Assembly: GCA_023053545.1 (NCBI GenBank)
Contig: JAKZAN010000049.1
Coordinates: 1-64,000 of the forward strand
Direction: 5' to 3'
Length of the DNA: 64,000 bases
Source of the DNA: Lepidurus packardi
Lineage: Eukaryota > Arthropoda > Branchiopoda > Notostraca > Triopsidae
This document shows positions 24,210 through 34,240 of this stretch, piece after piece (the first letter of the stretch is position 1; each line of letters begins with the position of its first letter). The position numbers were made by a program, and so were the translations under genes. The notes under the pieces were generated by a model. The model was not told the DNA's origin and did not search any database. It saw only the letters and a list, made by a program, of their open reading frames with translations.

Positions 24210-25831
24210 CTATACCTTAAAAAAAACGAGTATACGGAAACCACAGTGGTCTAATCCCCTACCCGTGGGATTAATTACAGACTGTTTAACGAACCGATTT
24301 GCAGGTCTACTGTCTAAAAACCAAACCGAAACGTATAGAAAGCGGAATCCGTTTTAACCCTGAGCTGTAGAACAGAGAAAATACTCTTACAGAAATGCTC
24401 TTGCCAAACCCCTCTCCCCCAAAAAAAATTGAAAGTGAGCTGCTGTCTTTTCCTCTTAATATTTTGTAATGCCTCCATTGTTATCACGGCACATCTCCAA
24501 TATTCTTGGCATTGATTCTGCTAATGTGATCCAAAAATCAGGGTCTTCCAATATTTCATCCCATACACGAAGGACTTGAACCCAGAGTTCTTCCTTTCCG
24601 CGTAAGGTCGAAGTGCTAATAAAAAACTGTGATTTTTTTAATTGATAGAAATTGTACTTATCCTTCGCTTCAGCATGGCCCAGGCATGCTCTATCGGGTT
24701 TAGATCGGGTGATCGTGGAGGATGTGGTAGAAGCGTAATGCCTTGTTCAGTAAGATACGTTCTAACTGATCTTGCTGTATGCACAGGTGAATTGTCTTGC
24801 TGAAAAGCCAAGTCATCGCCGAGTGCTTCGCCCATTATGGGAAGTTCTTGAGAAAGAATCTCGACATAATTTTCCGCATTCAGTTTTCTTGTTATTCTCG
24901 TAAGAGAACTAAATCCATTAGTAGCAGAAAACCAGGCAAACGCAGATACTGAAAACCTCCCACTTCGACAACTGTCCCTCAGCATCTCATCGCTATAGCG
25001 CTTGTTTCTCTAAGAAATTGTGCAACTGATGTGATGACGAATCTTATTAGCCGAAGTAGTAATTACCTCGCGATAAACTATAGTAGGTTTGTTGGAAACA
25101 GAAGAAATTGTTGTTTCGTCCGAAAAAACAACACTTGCCCAATACTCATAATCCCGATTTCGGAATTGTTCGCAGAACCGAGCTCTGGCTTCTTTGTGTC
25201 GCTCTGACAGAATAAATTTCTTAGCGGGTCTTCGAGATCTGATACCTGCTTTCGCCAGAATTCTGGATCCTGTTTGCGTTGAAATATCATGTTCCTGGCC
25301 AGAAAGTTGAACAAGTTCTCTCATTGGCAAAGTTGGATATGCTACGGAAGCAGCAATCAAGTTGATTTTCTCATTTACGCTTAATATTTCTGGACGAGCA
25401 GAGCCAACCTACAATATTACATTGAAAATTCTGTTCAACAAACATTTTCATTCTTATCTTCCTCTCCACTTTTCCTTCATTTTCTTTCCGATTAACCCAC
25501 TTTTGCACTGTTGCTTTGCTTACATTTAACCTCAACGCTATTTGTTTTATCGAAATACCACTATTTCTCATTCCAAGAATTTCTCCCTTTTTGTCTGATG
25601 TCAGATGAGAAGCCATGTTTATTAGAAACTGACATGCAAGTGTGATATAGACTAGTAATATTACCTTTCGCAAAAATAACCCCACCTCGGAGAAACTAGG
25701 ATTCTACTTTCCTTAGTTTTGGTTTGGTTTTAGAGAGGAGCGGGTTCGAACGAGCAAATTTTAATTAATCCCACGGGTAAGGATTAGCCCACTGTGGTTT
25801 CCCTGTACTCGTTTTATTTTGGAAGGTATAG
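24210..25831 (-). mobile_element. Tc1/mariner transposon
   Basis: A 1622-bp element flanked by TA (24208-24209 and 25832-25833). Long inverted repeats of about 140 bp begin CTATACCTT at the left and end AAGGTATAG at the right. They share CGAGTA, GGAAACCACAGTGG, ACCCGTGGGATTAATTA and AAAACCAAACC-type blocks. Size and TA target fit Tc1. It sits inside BEL/Pao-derived sequence. Confidence 0.85.
24638..25616 (-). pseudogene. Tc1 transposase, broken
   Basis: DNA cut-and-paste transposase. The N-terminal helix-turn-helix starts MASHLTSDKKGEI and includes ISIKQIALRLNVSKATVQKW. The catalytic domain has VVFSDETT (first D), FQQDNSPVHTARSVRTYL (second D) and SPDLNPIEHAW (E). Thirty-four residues separate the second D and the E, the DD34E spacing of Tc1. 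Reading continues in a second frame after about 25371, and an in-frame stop lies at about 25010. The first shift could instead be a short intron, because a TTGTAG acceptor-like site precedes the second frame; the stop still argues for a pseudogene. Confidence 0.85.
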
Positions 25832-25833
25832 TA

Positions 25834-26095
25834 CATCTGGTGGGGTTTCCACTTCCTCTCGTTCCGCGGACGGTCCGACTTCTAAGGGGTATAGCTTTGT
25901 GATCGGTCTGTTAGTAATTCCATCTGTAGTCCTCAATTCAACGGCTCGGGTTAATCCATCTCTACCCGGGAGTAGTTTGCTGATTACCCCTAGTCTCCAA
26001 AACAGCCGTTTTCCTTCATCGTGGATACGTACGAGATCTCCAACTTGGATCTTGGACGAATTACGCGTTGAAAAATATCCATGACGTTGACGCAT
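25834..26095 (-). pseudogene. BEL/Pao pol C-terminal fragment
   Basis: The frame RQRHGYFSTRN ... KIQVGDLVRIHDEG ... WRLGVISKLLPGRDGLTRA ... RPITKLYPLE is the DUF5641-type domain that ends the integrase region of BEL/Pao polyproteins. Nothing of the upstream integrase core is present; an in-frame stop lies just 5' of it. The Tc1 insertion cuts its downstream end, which gives the apparent tail residues and stop inside the Tc1 terminal repeat. Confidence 0.8.
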
Positions 26096-26155
26096 ATACT
26101 TTTGTTTCCTTCAGCTGGGGTTTCTATCTTTTTACTTATCTGAAAACTCGCGCGA

Positions 26156-26870
26156 CTACGGGCGGATCAGACTCCGAAAGGCTAATTGCTGGTAAATCGG
26201 CACAGTTATTTGTCTTGATGATGCCCAGAACATTTCGCACATGTATGTGGGGGTGGGTTCTTTACACTGAAAGGCAGTGTGACCGTAACATTGGCAGTTA
26301 AAGCATTGGAGTACGTTTTCTTTTCGGCGGTCTTCGACCTGTACCCTTCTGCTGAAGGCGAAGATAAAGAACAAAACATTTAAAAACTAAAAAAGCGTTG
26401 TGTAAAGGAAATTCATAATGACATGCAGCTGCGCTTTTGCTTAGTGTTGGCCGGGTCAAGACTTTTGAATTGAGCTTCTTTGAGTTTTATTTCTGCAGTA
26501 TTCCTGGCTGGTCGGCTCTCGAACGTTAAGAGGCTCCTCTTCGAATTTGTCTTGCGGGCCATGGTGGGGTTTGTTGCGTTAGGCCCGAGAGCCTGCAAGT
26601 CTTGGCCCAGCGTTTTAAGGAGTTGTTGTCTCTCCATGTTTTGGTCTTTCTTCGCCACATCTTGTTGTTCCAGTAGGAGAGTTAAGTCGTTGACAAAAAT
26701 GCTGGGTTGGGGTATGGGCCTGGGCTTGGGTGGGGTTGGTATGGGTCTGGTGAGGTTACTGAGCGATGGCCAGGATTGTTGCGGGAACGATGGGATGGAG
26801 GTGGGTGGAGTTTGTTAACCGTCTCCTTTACAAACGCAGTCTTCTCTTGATCTTTCTTTTTAACTCCCAC
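26156..26870 (-). pseudogene. LINE ORF1-like (gag) fragments
   Basis: Three short minus frames. The downstream one (26156-26374) has VEDRRKENVLQCFNCQCYGH followed by TAFQC, a CCHC knuckle in the setting typical of arthropod LINE ORF1 nucleic-acid-binding proteins. The middle one (26413-26658) is lysine-rich and the upstream one (26682-26870) proline-rich, as in ORF1 N-termini. Frames are broken between them. They do not obviously belong to the LINE in the array. Confidence 0.5.
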
Positions 26871-26873
26871 CTG

Positions 26874-27640
26874 CTAGTACCCTGACATCAAATCGAGGGT
26901 GCTGAATATCTTGGCACCTTGCATGCTTTCTAGCGCGTCGTCAGTTCGCGGTAAAGGATAGACATCCTTAACCGTTACAGAATTCAACTTCCTGTAATCG
27001 ACGCAAAAGCGCCAAGTACCATCTTTCTTCTTGATTAAGACTACTGGGGAGGACCAGGGGCTGTTAGACGGTTCTACCACCCGGCCTCCATCATCTCCTC
27101 TACCTGCGCTCGGATGATCTCTCTTTCTCTGTAGGCACTGCGGTAGGGTACCTGTGATACGGGCAGTGCGTCGCCAGTATCTACCCCATGTTCCACCACA
27201 TTCGACTTCCCTAGATCCGCGGAATTTTCAGCAAAGCACAGATGCTTTCTTAGCAATTCTCTCATTTCTAGCCTTTGCTTACCTTGTAATTGATCGGAAA
27301 CGCAGCTTTCGAAGGCCCTATCGTTGACTCTCTCCTCATCTTCTCTCTCAACACCTCTGAGTGGACCCCCTTGGGGAACCAGGGACCCAGAGTGGTCCTA
27401 CGTAATGCCTAGAACTGCTCCCGCAGCCACCAATTGGGCCTCTGAGCCAAATTTCCCTTTGGCTGAGAGGCCCAATCACCTGAACAAACATCACCTGACC
27501 ACACTCTTTTTCGAGAGTCACAACGCATCTACTGTCAGTGAACGCCGCGATAGAACGCTTGCAGTCTATCAGAGTGACGCACTTTCCCTGAAGTGGCAAA
27601 CTAACCTCATTAAATTTCCTATAGAGGCCAGCCAACTAAA
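26874..27640 (-). pseudogene. Ty3/gypsy pol fragment
   Basis: Degenerate piece covering the protease-RT linker and the start of [21 protein letters not shown] and [37 protein letters not shown] and [10 protein letters not shown] are clear. Upstream, NFGSEAQLVAAGAVLG matches NFGPEAQWVAAGTVLG of the env element at 57028, so it is a diverged relative. There is a frame break at about 27074-27080 and a stop near 27400. It ends abruptly at 26874. Confidence 0.8.
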
Positions 27641-27669
27641 ATGCGTCTTTCTTAACCTTTTCCAGATCA

Positions 27670-28560
27670 TTACAGAAACGAATCTCGCCGGTTTCTAAGT
27701 TGCTTAGCCACAAGGTGTTGCCTATGGACCACGCAATGAATTGAGAAGATGCTTGGCACTTCTTCTTTCAAAAAGGCGACCAAGCCTTTATAACGCCCAA
27801 TCATAGAAGGGGCTCCATCAGTTGCGCATGCAATGATGTTCTTCAATGGTGTTTCGTTTTTTTCGAAATACAGTTTCAGTGCAGCAAATACCGATTCGCC
27901 TCTTGTATCAGTGACCAATTTCTCAGCAAAAAGCATTTCTTCTTGCAAAGCGCAATTATCGTCAAAATATCTCACGTATGCCATCAGTAAGGAAGAATTA
28001 TCAGCCAGCGTTGTCTCATCTAGCTGTATCGAAAATTTCCTGGCTTTAAGCTTTGTGGCAAGTTGAAATTTCACGTCATTAGCCATCTCATCGATACGCC
28101 TTTGCATGGAGGTTGCACTCAGAGGTATCACGTTGAGAAAGTCAGCAGGGTTTTGACGCATGACTGTAGTAATGACCTCCTGCAGAACTGGCCGAATTAG
28201 CTTTTCGCCAATAGTGTGGGGTTTACCACACTTGCTAATAAGCTCGGCAATTTTATAAGAAGCGATAAGCCCATCTTTAGCCAACACATTTTTCTTCTGA
28301 AAGAGGGATGTAACGGTGGTACGGTTTAGAAATTTCTCCCGCACCTCTTTAAGAAAATCAAGCGATTTTTCCTTCATATCCGAGTGAATCACATTAAAAT
28401 GTTCTTTCAGCCGTGATGGCTTCATTGCTTCGTTAGAAAATGATTTGTTACACAACAGACACAATGGGAGGCGTTTGTCGCCAGGTGACTCAATAAAACC
28501 ATATGCCAAATAATCTTGTGAATATTGGCGTGTTTTGACCTTCTTAGGTGGCATGTTTCC
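27670..28560 (-). pseudogene. hAT transposase, N-terminal half
   Basis: Minus-strand frame from MPPKKVKTRQYSQDY. It has a BED-like zinc finger (CLLCNKSFSNEAMKPSRLKEH), then RKFSIQLDETT (catalytic D) and CATDGAPSMIGRYKGL. This is the ZBED5/SCAND3-like hAT group, like the full copy at 47218. It stops at 27670 after about 290 residues, lacking the second half and the dimerisation domain. No terminal repeats were found. Confidence 0.85.
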
Positions 28561-28929
28561 ACCAGTTAGAAAATTTCTATACGCAAGCGTACGGTTCCTA
28601 AATACGTGGAGTGGAGAATGAAAGTAAATCATGCAGTTTTTATAGAACCGCTACAGAAAAGATTTTTAAAGTGTTACTTACGGGAAATATTTAATGCAGT
28701 TTTGTTAATACAAATGGCGCAGATACAGAAGTTTAAGCTAATAAAAAGAGATCACGAATGGAAGAACATGTGCTCGAAAGGGCAGATCAGAAGCGACTGT
28801 ATTTACTTGCGAACTCTTCCTTTCAGCAAATCCAAGCTTCTCTTTCCTCTTAAAAAAACTAGCAAAGGGGGAAGAATTCTGGAAAAAAAAACTAACCAGC
28901 CGGTCGTGTGGAGTAGTTTCGTATACTTA
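28561..28929. other. No feature recognised
   Basis: The left end of the KDZ fragment is abrupt at about 28930. I see no gene or repeat in this spacer. Confidence 0.4.
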
Positions 28930-30430
28930 TACAGAAAAGAGGTACAGTACAAGAGAAATAGAATAAGTCGTGATTGTTATGCATTCAACCAGTACAATAC
29001 TTACACGTGCATCTAAGTCTTTTGAGAGACGTTGAAGGGAAGCAAGAAACGCTCTTACTGCGAGTCCAGGACTTTCCATTCTTAAAAAGAAGAACGTGCG
29101 CAGTGTTTCGGTCGAGAATATATAGCACCCTTTAAAGTAAGAGTAGAAAAGAGTTTGGCAATCAGTCTTTAAAGGTCCCGTTTATACCTCCGTAAATATT
29201 GGACGAACCAGCGAAATAGTTAGAAGAAACGAGATTTTCCCAATCGACTTTATGAATGAAAGTGCACGAATGGCATTTCACGGCCGGAAGGAATACATCA
29301 TGTCGACCTAATGGGAAATAAAAAAGAAATGCAAGTGATAGGACAATACTACTTCTCTGACAGAATACCTCGCATGGACACGAATTTGCAGGGGATATCA
29401 ATAATGCACTCGACTTCTCCAGAGCCGCACTTTTTACAATTGCTTTCAAGACTTGCCGGGATTGCACGATCTAAAGCAGATGAAAGAGTTCAATGTTTTT
29501 TCCTGATCGATTTCTTAAGAAGATACACCATCGTTACCCAGAGAGTATGATCCACCCTGCTGTAAAAGTAAAGTCTGACAAGGTTTAAGGGTCGTCTTAA
29601 AACCAACAGCCCAAGTATAACGAAGGTGCGTAGCTAAGAATTTGTGTTTTAATGTGTCACATGTGACGCACAAAGCCCCACAGCCGTCTTCGCACCTGCA
29701 ATGCTTCACAAATTAAATAATAGAAGCACTTAAAAAGTACCTAATAATCGCCGGATTTGGGTTGCATTTAACACAATTCTTATTAGTGAAAGGAGAAGAT
29801 TCTTCCTTGAAAAAAGCAGTGAATATTTCCGGCCTTCTTGCTTCCCACCCTGAAGATCTCTTTTCTCTCCTTTCAGTCCAAGTCCGAGAAGGAGGTGGAT
29901 TTGGTTGTCCTTCAGTGAACGTATTTTCATCCAAAAGTTTCCCGAGCCTCACTGGCTCAACGCGATTACCTACAATAATAAAACATTTAACCAACGAGAA
30001 TAAATATTCTAACTTAGCTTCCTTACACGCTTGGGCCTGGGGAATTTCTGGAGCTTCGGACACGAAAGGTTCAGAGGTCGACGCACCATCGTTAAGATTA
30101 AGAGTTTTCGCTATACCAGTGGTCTTAGTTTTGGAAATACGCGATGGTCGGTTTGAGGATTGCAATGTTCCGGCTCTTGTGTGTATATACAGTTTACCAG
30201 GACTTTTTCCGCCATTTTTTCTACTCTTTGCTTTTTCAGCTTCCCTTTTTCTTTTCTGTACAGCTTCATAACGTTCTTTCAACATTTCACCGATCGCCGA
30301 AGCCAACTTCTGCTCGGTCTTCCTAATATTCCTTTTATTCATTATTTTTTCCGATTTTCAACAACCAATGTTTGTAAACAAAAGCCCTAAGGAAGAATAA
30401 CAGCACTCCTAGGGGCGTAAAACGCAAGTT
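28930..30430 (-). mobile_element. KDZ transposon fragment (5' end)
   Basis: Nearly identical to 56560-57027 joined to 63077-64000, i.e. the 5' part of the KDZ transposase gene without the LTR element inside it. Its right end carries the terminal inverted repeat (about 30300-30430), matching the opposite-strand sequence at 49742-49890. The left end breaks off within an intron. It is a truncated sister copy and preserves the empty target site of the env element at 29395-29398. Confidence 0.88.
29369..30342 (-). pseudogene. KDZ transposase 5' exons, truncated copy
   Basis: Starts MNKRNIRKTEQKL at 30342, a basic N-terminal region without recognised fold, with a short intron near 29990. The exon at about 29701-29529 has the cysteine-rich HCRCEDGCGALCVTC. 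The next exon (29470-29369) has a further cysteine cluster (CKKCGSGEVEC). The exon with GRHDVFLPAVKCHSC follows at about 29309-29190. Without the catalytic exons it cannot encode a working transposase. Confidence 0.75.
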
Positions 30431-31163
30431 CTTAAGGCCACGGTGTAGTGTAACTCCTTATGGCGCTATAGCATGGCAAACTTAAGTTACACCTTTCTCA
30501 GTCCCTTTGCAATATAATCAAATTGTATTGTGACAGTAATGTATGGTATTTCTTTTTCAATTTAACTGGGTTGCTAGTTTTTAATATTTGGCTTCCATAA
30601 ATTTTTTACGTAGAAGAACATGTTAAAATATTGATATAGAAAAAAAAACCGAACCCAGATTTTTCGAGTTTATTATTATGATATTTTTAAAGAAAGAATT
30701 TTTCAATTATCTCTTACTGTTTACTTGGAAAGGTGTACTAAAGTTTATGAAATTCGGATGAGAAATTGTGCTGCCACTCAGAAAATAACGACCAGGCAGG
30801 AAACTGCATAGCTTGTGCAGAACTCAAGAATGAGGATGAAAAGGAGATACCGTAAAAGTAGGGGGAAGGATAATGACAAGTCACTAATTGGGTTTGCTCG
30901 AGCCTAAAGTAACCCAAGGGCACAAATACCTTGTGGCATTTTACCCTTTTCTTTTTGTCTCCGAATGGCTTTTCTCGAACATTTTCCCCCTGTTAGCAAA
31001 GAGGGGAAAGAGGTCAAGAAAGCGAACCAAGTTGGGTCTAGAAAAGGTGAAAAGATTTCCGGCTTGGTTACGAAAGCTAAGACTATAAGTATAGCTGCAG
31101 TTAGCTGCTTGGCGTGTAAATTTGGAAAATTTACAGTACAAATACATACATTTATTAAAGAAA
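30431..31163. other. AT-rich spacer, no gene
   Basis: Begins with CTTAAGGCCACGGTGT directly against the KDZ terminus. A similar sequence stands inverted at about 40188-40212. No gene recognised. Confidence 0.4.
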
Positions 31164-31168
31164 CTTAC

Positions 31169-31314
31169 TGTAATGTATTTTAAGCTAGTAGCAAAACAAG
31201 CTTGTATTCTCAAAGGCCAAGGGCGGACTGGGCCTGTCATAGGGTTGAGTTCCTATGACAGGTCAGCCCGGGGCAATGGTGTACGTCACTAATGCCTCAA
31301 GCAAGTACACCACA
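31169..31314 (-). repeat. 3' LTR of the Mag-like element
   Basis: Identical by eye to the copy at 35548-35693. Minus-strand ends are TGTGGTGTA and TACATTACA. Contains a perfect 11-bp hairpin stem, CCTGTCATAGG (31233-31243) with CCTATGACAGG (31252-31262). Confidence 0.93.
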
Positions 31315-31329
31315 ATTCCTTCCCTCTTA
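31315..31329 (-). other. Polypurine tract
   Basis: Minus strand AAGAGGGAAGGAATT lies directly before the 3' LTR, where the second-strand primer should be. Confidence 0.75.
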
Positions 31330-31423
31330 CTTTAGAAATCCCATCACCAACCCATCACCAACATTTAACACAGGCTAAAGCCACGAAACTCAACATGAAA
31401 TAACAGGACAATCATTTTTTACG

Positions 31424-34240
31424 TCAGTCATCATATACATACGCACGATCTTTATTACTCTTCCTTAATCTGCTTGAGCGGCGTAACTCTTGCGGATTAA
31501 TGACTGATGATTCTTGCGGCTCTTGAGGACTTGATACTTGGTCAGGGACCGTTACTGGAACAGGAATAGGAGGTTCTTCTCTTGCTTGTGCCTCCACTTC
31601 TTCAATGGGTAAATTTTCCTTAGCAGACACTGGTATGTTTTCCCTTTGAACAGCCGGAATCTTCATCTCCACTGGCACCGTACCATCCTCCACGCTTACA
31701 TCAAATTGCATTTGGTCCACATGTCTCTTCATGACTATGGAACCCACTCGGACTTCGTATAATACGGTTCCGATACGCTTCATAACTACTCCCTTCTGCC
31801 ACCGTTTCATAGGACATCTAAAATCCCTTACGAGAACTTGGTCTCCTACAGCAAATTTGGGATTATTCCATAGTGGTGTTACCACTTTCCTCGTTGGCTG
31901 TAGTAGGTCTAACCGCGTACGTGGCTGATAGTTCAACAGCATATTAGCAGGGGACTTCCCTGTGACAGCATGAGGAGTCGTTCGGTATGTCATGAGAAAT
32001 CTCAGGATTTTCAGTTGTAAATTTGCAGAGTTCTCCGTTGACTTTGAGAGGTGATTTTTCACTGTCTGAACAAATCTTTCCGCCAAGCCATTAGTTTGGG
32101 GGTGATATGGGGCCCCCATTAGATGCTTAATGCTATTCCTACTCACGAATTCCTCCATTTCTTTTGAAGTGAACTGCGGTCCGTTGTCCGTGACTAGCTC
32201 GCACGGTAATCCAAATCTTGCAAATACTCCCCTGAACGCTTCAATAGTCTTTGAAATCCTGTTGTCATTCAGAACGAAAACTTCGGGCCATTTGGAATAT
32301 GCATCTACCATTACCAGTAGCATCTTTCCATCCACTGGACCCGCGTAATCAGCATGCACCCGGTAAAAAGGTAAGTTCGGTGTAGGCCAGGTCGTATCTT
32401 TCACAGCTACTGGGTTCTTCGCAGCAGACTTGCAAGACGAACATTGACTTACTTTTGTTTCAATGTCAGAGTCCATTTTGGGCCACCAAAATCTGCTTCG
32501 AGCTAGTGCTTTCATCCGTACAATTCCAGGATGATTTTCATGCAGCAAATCCAGCACCGCTGGTCTCAAAGCTTCTGGAATAATCAATCTTCCATTCCAG
32601 AGGATAACGTCCTTCTCCATCGTTAGCTCAAATCGCTTGCTGTGGAAAGGCTGCAGCGCTCCTTTTGCGTCCTCTTGCGACCAGCCACTTCGCAACTTCT
32701 TTGTAACTTGCTGAAGAATTGGGTCTTTTCCATAGCCTGATTTTACTGCGTTGAAATCCAATTCACAGTTCGCGACGGCTTTAACGTGGTAACACCTCGC
32801 TATCTCGGAGTCTAGATCTTCAAATTCGCAATCGATTGAATTCCTGGATAAAGCATCTGCATTTCCATGACTGCTTGACTTCCGATACTGCATGTCGTAG
32901 TCGTAAGCTGCTAATAGCAACGCCCAACGTTGCATACGAGCGGCAGCTAATGGTGGAATGCCAATTTTCGGACCCAATATGGCTAACAGAGGTCGGTGAT
33001 CCGTCACCAAAATGAATTTTCTTCCGTAAACGTAGTCATGGAAGCGCTTTACCCCAAACACAAGAGCCAAAGCTTCTTTGTCGATTTGTGAGTACATGCG
33101 CTCCGTCTTCGATAACGTTTTCGAAGCGTACGCAATTGGTCTCTCCGATCCGTCAGGAAAAACGTGAGTTAAAACGGCGCCTACTCCCACAGGTGAGGCA
33201 TCGCATTCCATCTTCAGTGGTAAATCGGGATCGTAATGAGCAAGCACCGCATCTGATGATAGAATGCTTTTAAGTTTCTTCCATGACGACTCTTGCTCAC
33301 TTGACCAATGCCAGACTTCAGAATTGCGAGTTAACTTCGTTAAGGGTTCCGCCAACGAAGATAGATTAGGTACAAACTTCCCGTAATATTGGACTAACCC
33401 TAAGAAGGACTTGACATCCCGTACATCCTTCGGTCTCGGTGCCTCCATGACGGCTAATATCTTCGCAGGATCCTTTTTTAGTCCGGATTTGGATACCACA
33501 TATCCTAGGAATGGTACTTCTTCCACTCCAAAGTGACATTTCTTTCCTTCAAGCTTAACGTTGGCTTCTTGCAGACGAACCAAAAGCTGATTTAAATTTT
33601 CCCAATGCTCATCTTCATTCTTCCCAGCCAGTAAAATGTCGTCCAAATAGTTTTTTGTAAAAGGCAGGTCGCATAGCAGCTTCTCCATAACTAGCTGAAA
33701 TTTGGCTGGAGCCGATGCTATTCCGTAAGGCATTCGCGTATACTGAAACAAACCCCAAGGTGTCGTAATAGTTGTCAAGTCTTGCGATTCCTTATCTAGC
33801 TCCAACTGAAGATAAGCTTGTGACAAATCTAGTTTTGAAAACAGCTTCCCGCCATTTAACGTTGCAAACAGATCATTGGGTTTCGGAAGAGGGTGTTGAT
33901 CAATAAGAAGCTCAGGATTAACGGTCATCTTATAGTCTCCACAAATCCTCACCTTGCCTCCCGGCTTCGGTACCACGACCAACGGTGTCGCCCAAGAGGA
34001 ATGCATGACCTTCCGGATGATACCCGCTGCTTCCAATCGATCTAACTCTTCTTTGACTTTAGCCTTAACTGCGTAAGGTAAGGATCGAGGACGTAGAAAA
34101 CGCGGTCTTGCACCCGTCTTTAAGTCCAAATGTACCGTCGCAATCGGAGGTGCATCTTGCTCCATTTTAAATAACTTGGATAATGAGTCGCTATATCTTC
34201 TTGCTTCAAAACCGTTGCGATTCTGCAGACTCGGCTCCAC
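31424..34240 (-). CDS. pol: Mag-like gypsy pol (RT, RNase H, integrase)
   Basis: A 938-codon open frame. Reverse transcriptase starts with the PYAVKAKVKEEL segment and has NYLDDILLAG (catalytic YLDD). RNase H has MECDASPVGVGAVL and VTDHRPL. The integrase zinc domain has HENHPGI ... CSSCKSA, and its catalytic core has ADYAGPVDG, LVTDNGPQF and HPQTNGLAERFVQ (D, D, E). The C-terminal tail is charged and carries a GPY-like region (VGDQVLVRDF). Protease is in the gag frame. The frame is -1 to gag and entry is predicted at 34165-34171; the ATG at 34240 is probably not used. No damage is visible. Confidence 0.93.
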   Translation of the reverse strand: MEPSLQNRNGFEARRYSDSLSKLFKMEQDAPPIATVHLDLKTGARPRFLRPRSLPYAVKAKVKEELDRLEAAGIIRKVMHSSWATPLVVVPKPGGKVRICGDYKMTVNPELLIDQHPLPKPNDLFATLNGGKLFSKLDLSQAYLQLELDKESQDLTTITTPWGLFQYTRMPYGIASAPAKFQLVMEKLLCDLPFTKNYLDDILLAGKNEDEHWENLNQLLVRLQEANVKLEGKKCHFGVEEVPFLGYVVSKSGLKKDPAKILAVMEAPRPKDVRDVKSFLGLVQYYGKFVPNLSSLAEPLTKLTRNSEVWHWSSEQESSWKKLKSILSSDAVLAHYDPDLPLKMECDASPVGVGAVLTHVFPDGSERPIAYASKTLSKTERMYSQIDKEALALVFGVKRFHDYVYGRKFILVTDHRPLLAILGPKIGIPPLAAARMQRWALLLAAYDYDMQYRKSSSHGNADALSRNSIDCEFEDLDSEIARCYHVKAVANCELDFNAVKSGYGKDPILQQVTKKLRSGWSQEDAKGALQPFHSKRFELTMEKDVILWNGRLIIPEALRPAVLDLLHENHPGIVRMKALARSRFWWPKMDSDIETKVSQCSSCKSAAKNPVAVKDTTWPTPNLPFYRVHADYAGPVDGKMLLVMVDAYSKWPEVFVLNDNRISKTIEAFRGVFARFGLPCELVTDNGPQFTSKEMEEFVSRNSIKHLMGAPYHPQTNGLAERFVQTVKNHLSKSTENSANLQLKILRFLMTYRTTPHAVTGKSPANMLLNYQPRTRLDLLQPTRKVVTPLWNNPKFAVGDQVLVRDFRCPMKRWQKGVVMKRIGTVLYEVRVGSIVMKRHVDQMQFDVSVEDGTVPVEMKIPAVQRENIPVSAKENLPIEEVEAQAREEPPIPVPVTVPDQVSSPQEPQESSVINPQELRRSSRLRKSNKDRAYVYDD

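Noticed and set aside
29762..30271. 169-codon plus-strand frame, repeated at 63444-63953
   Set aside because: It is the antisense shadow of the KDZ transposase 5' exons; its conservation only reflects the two copies.
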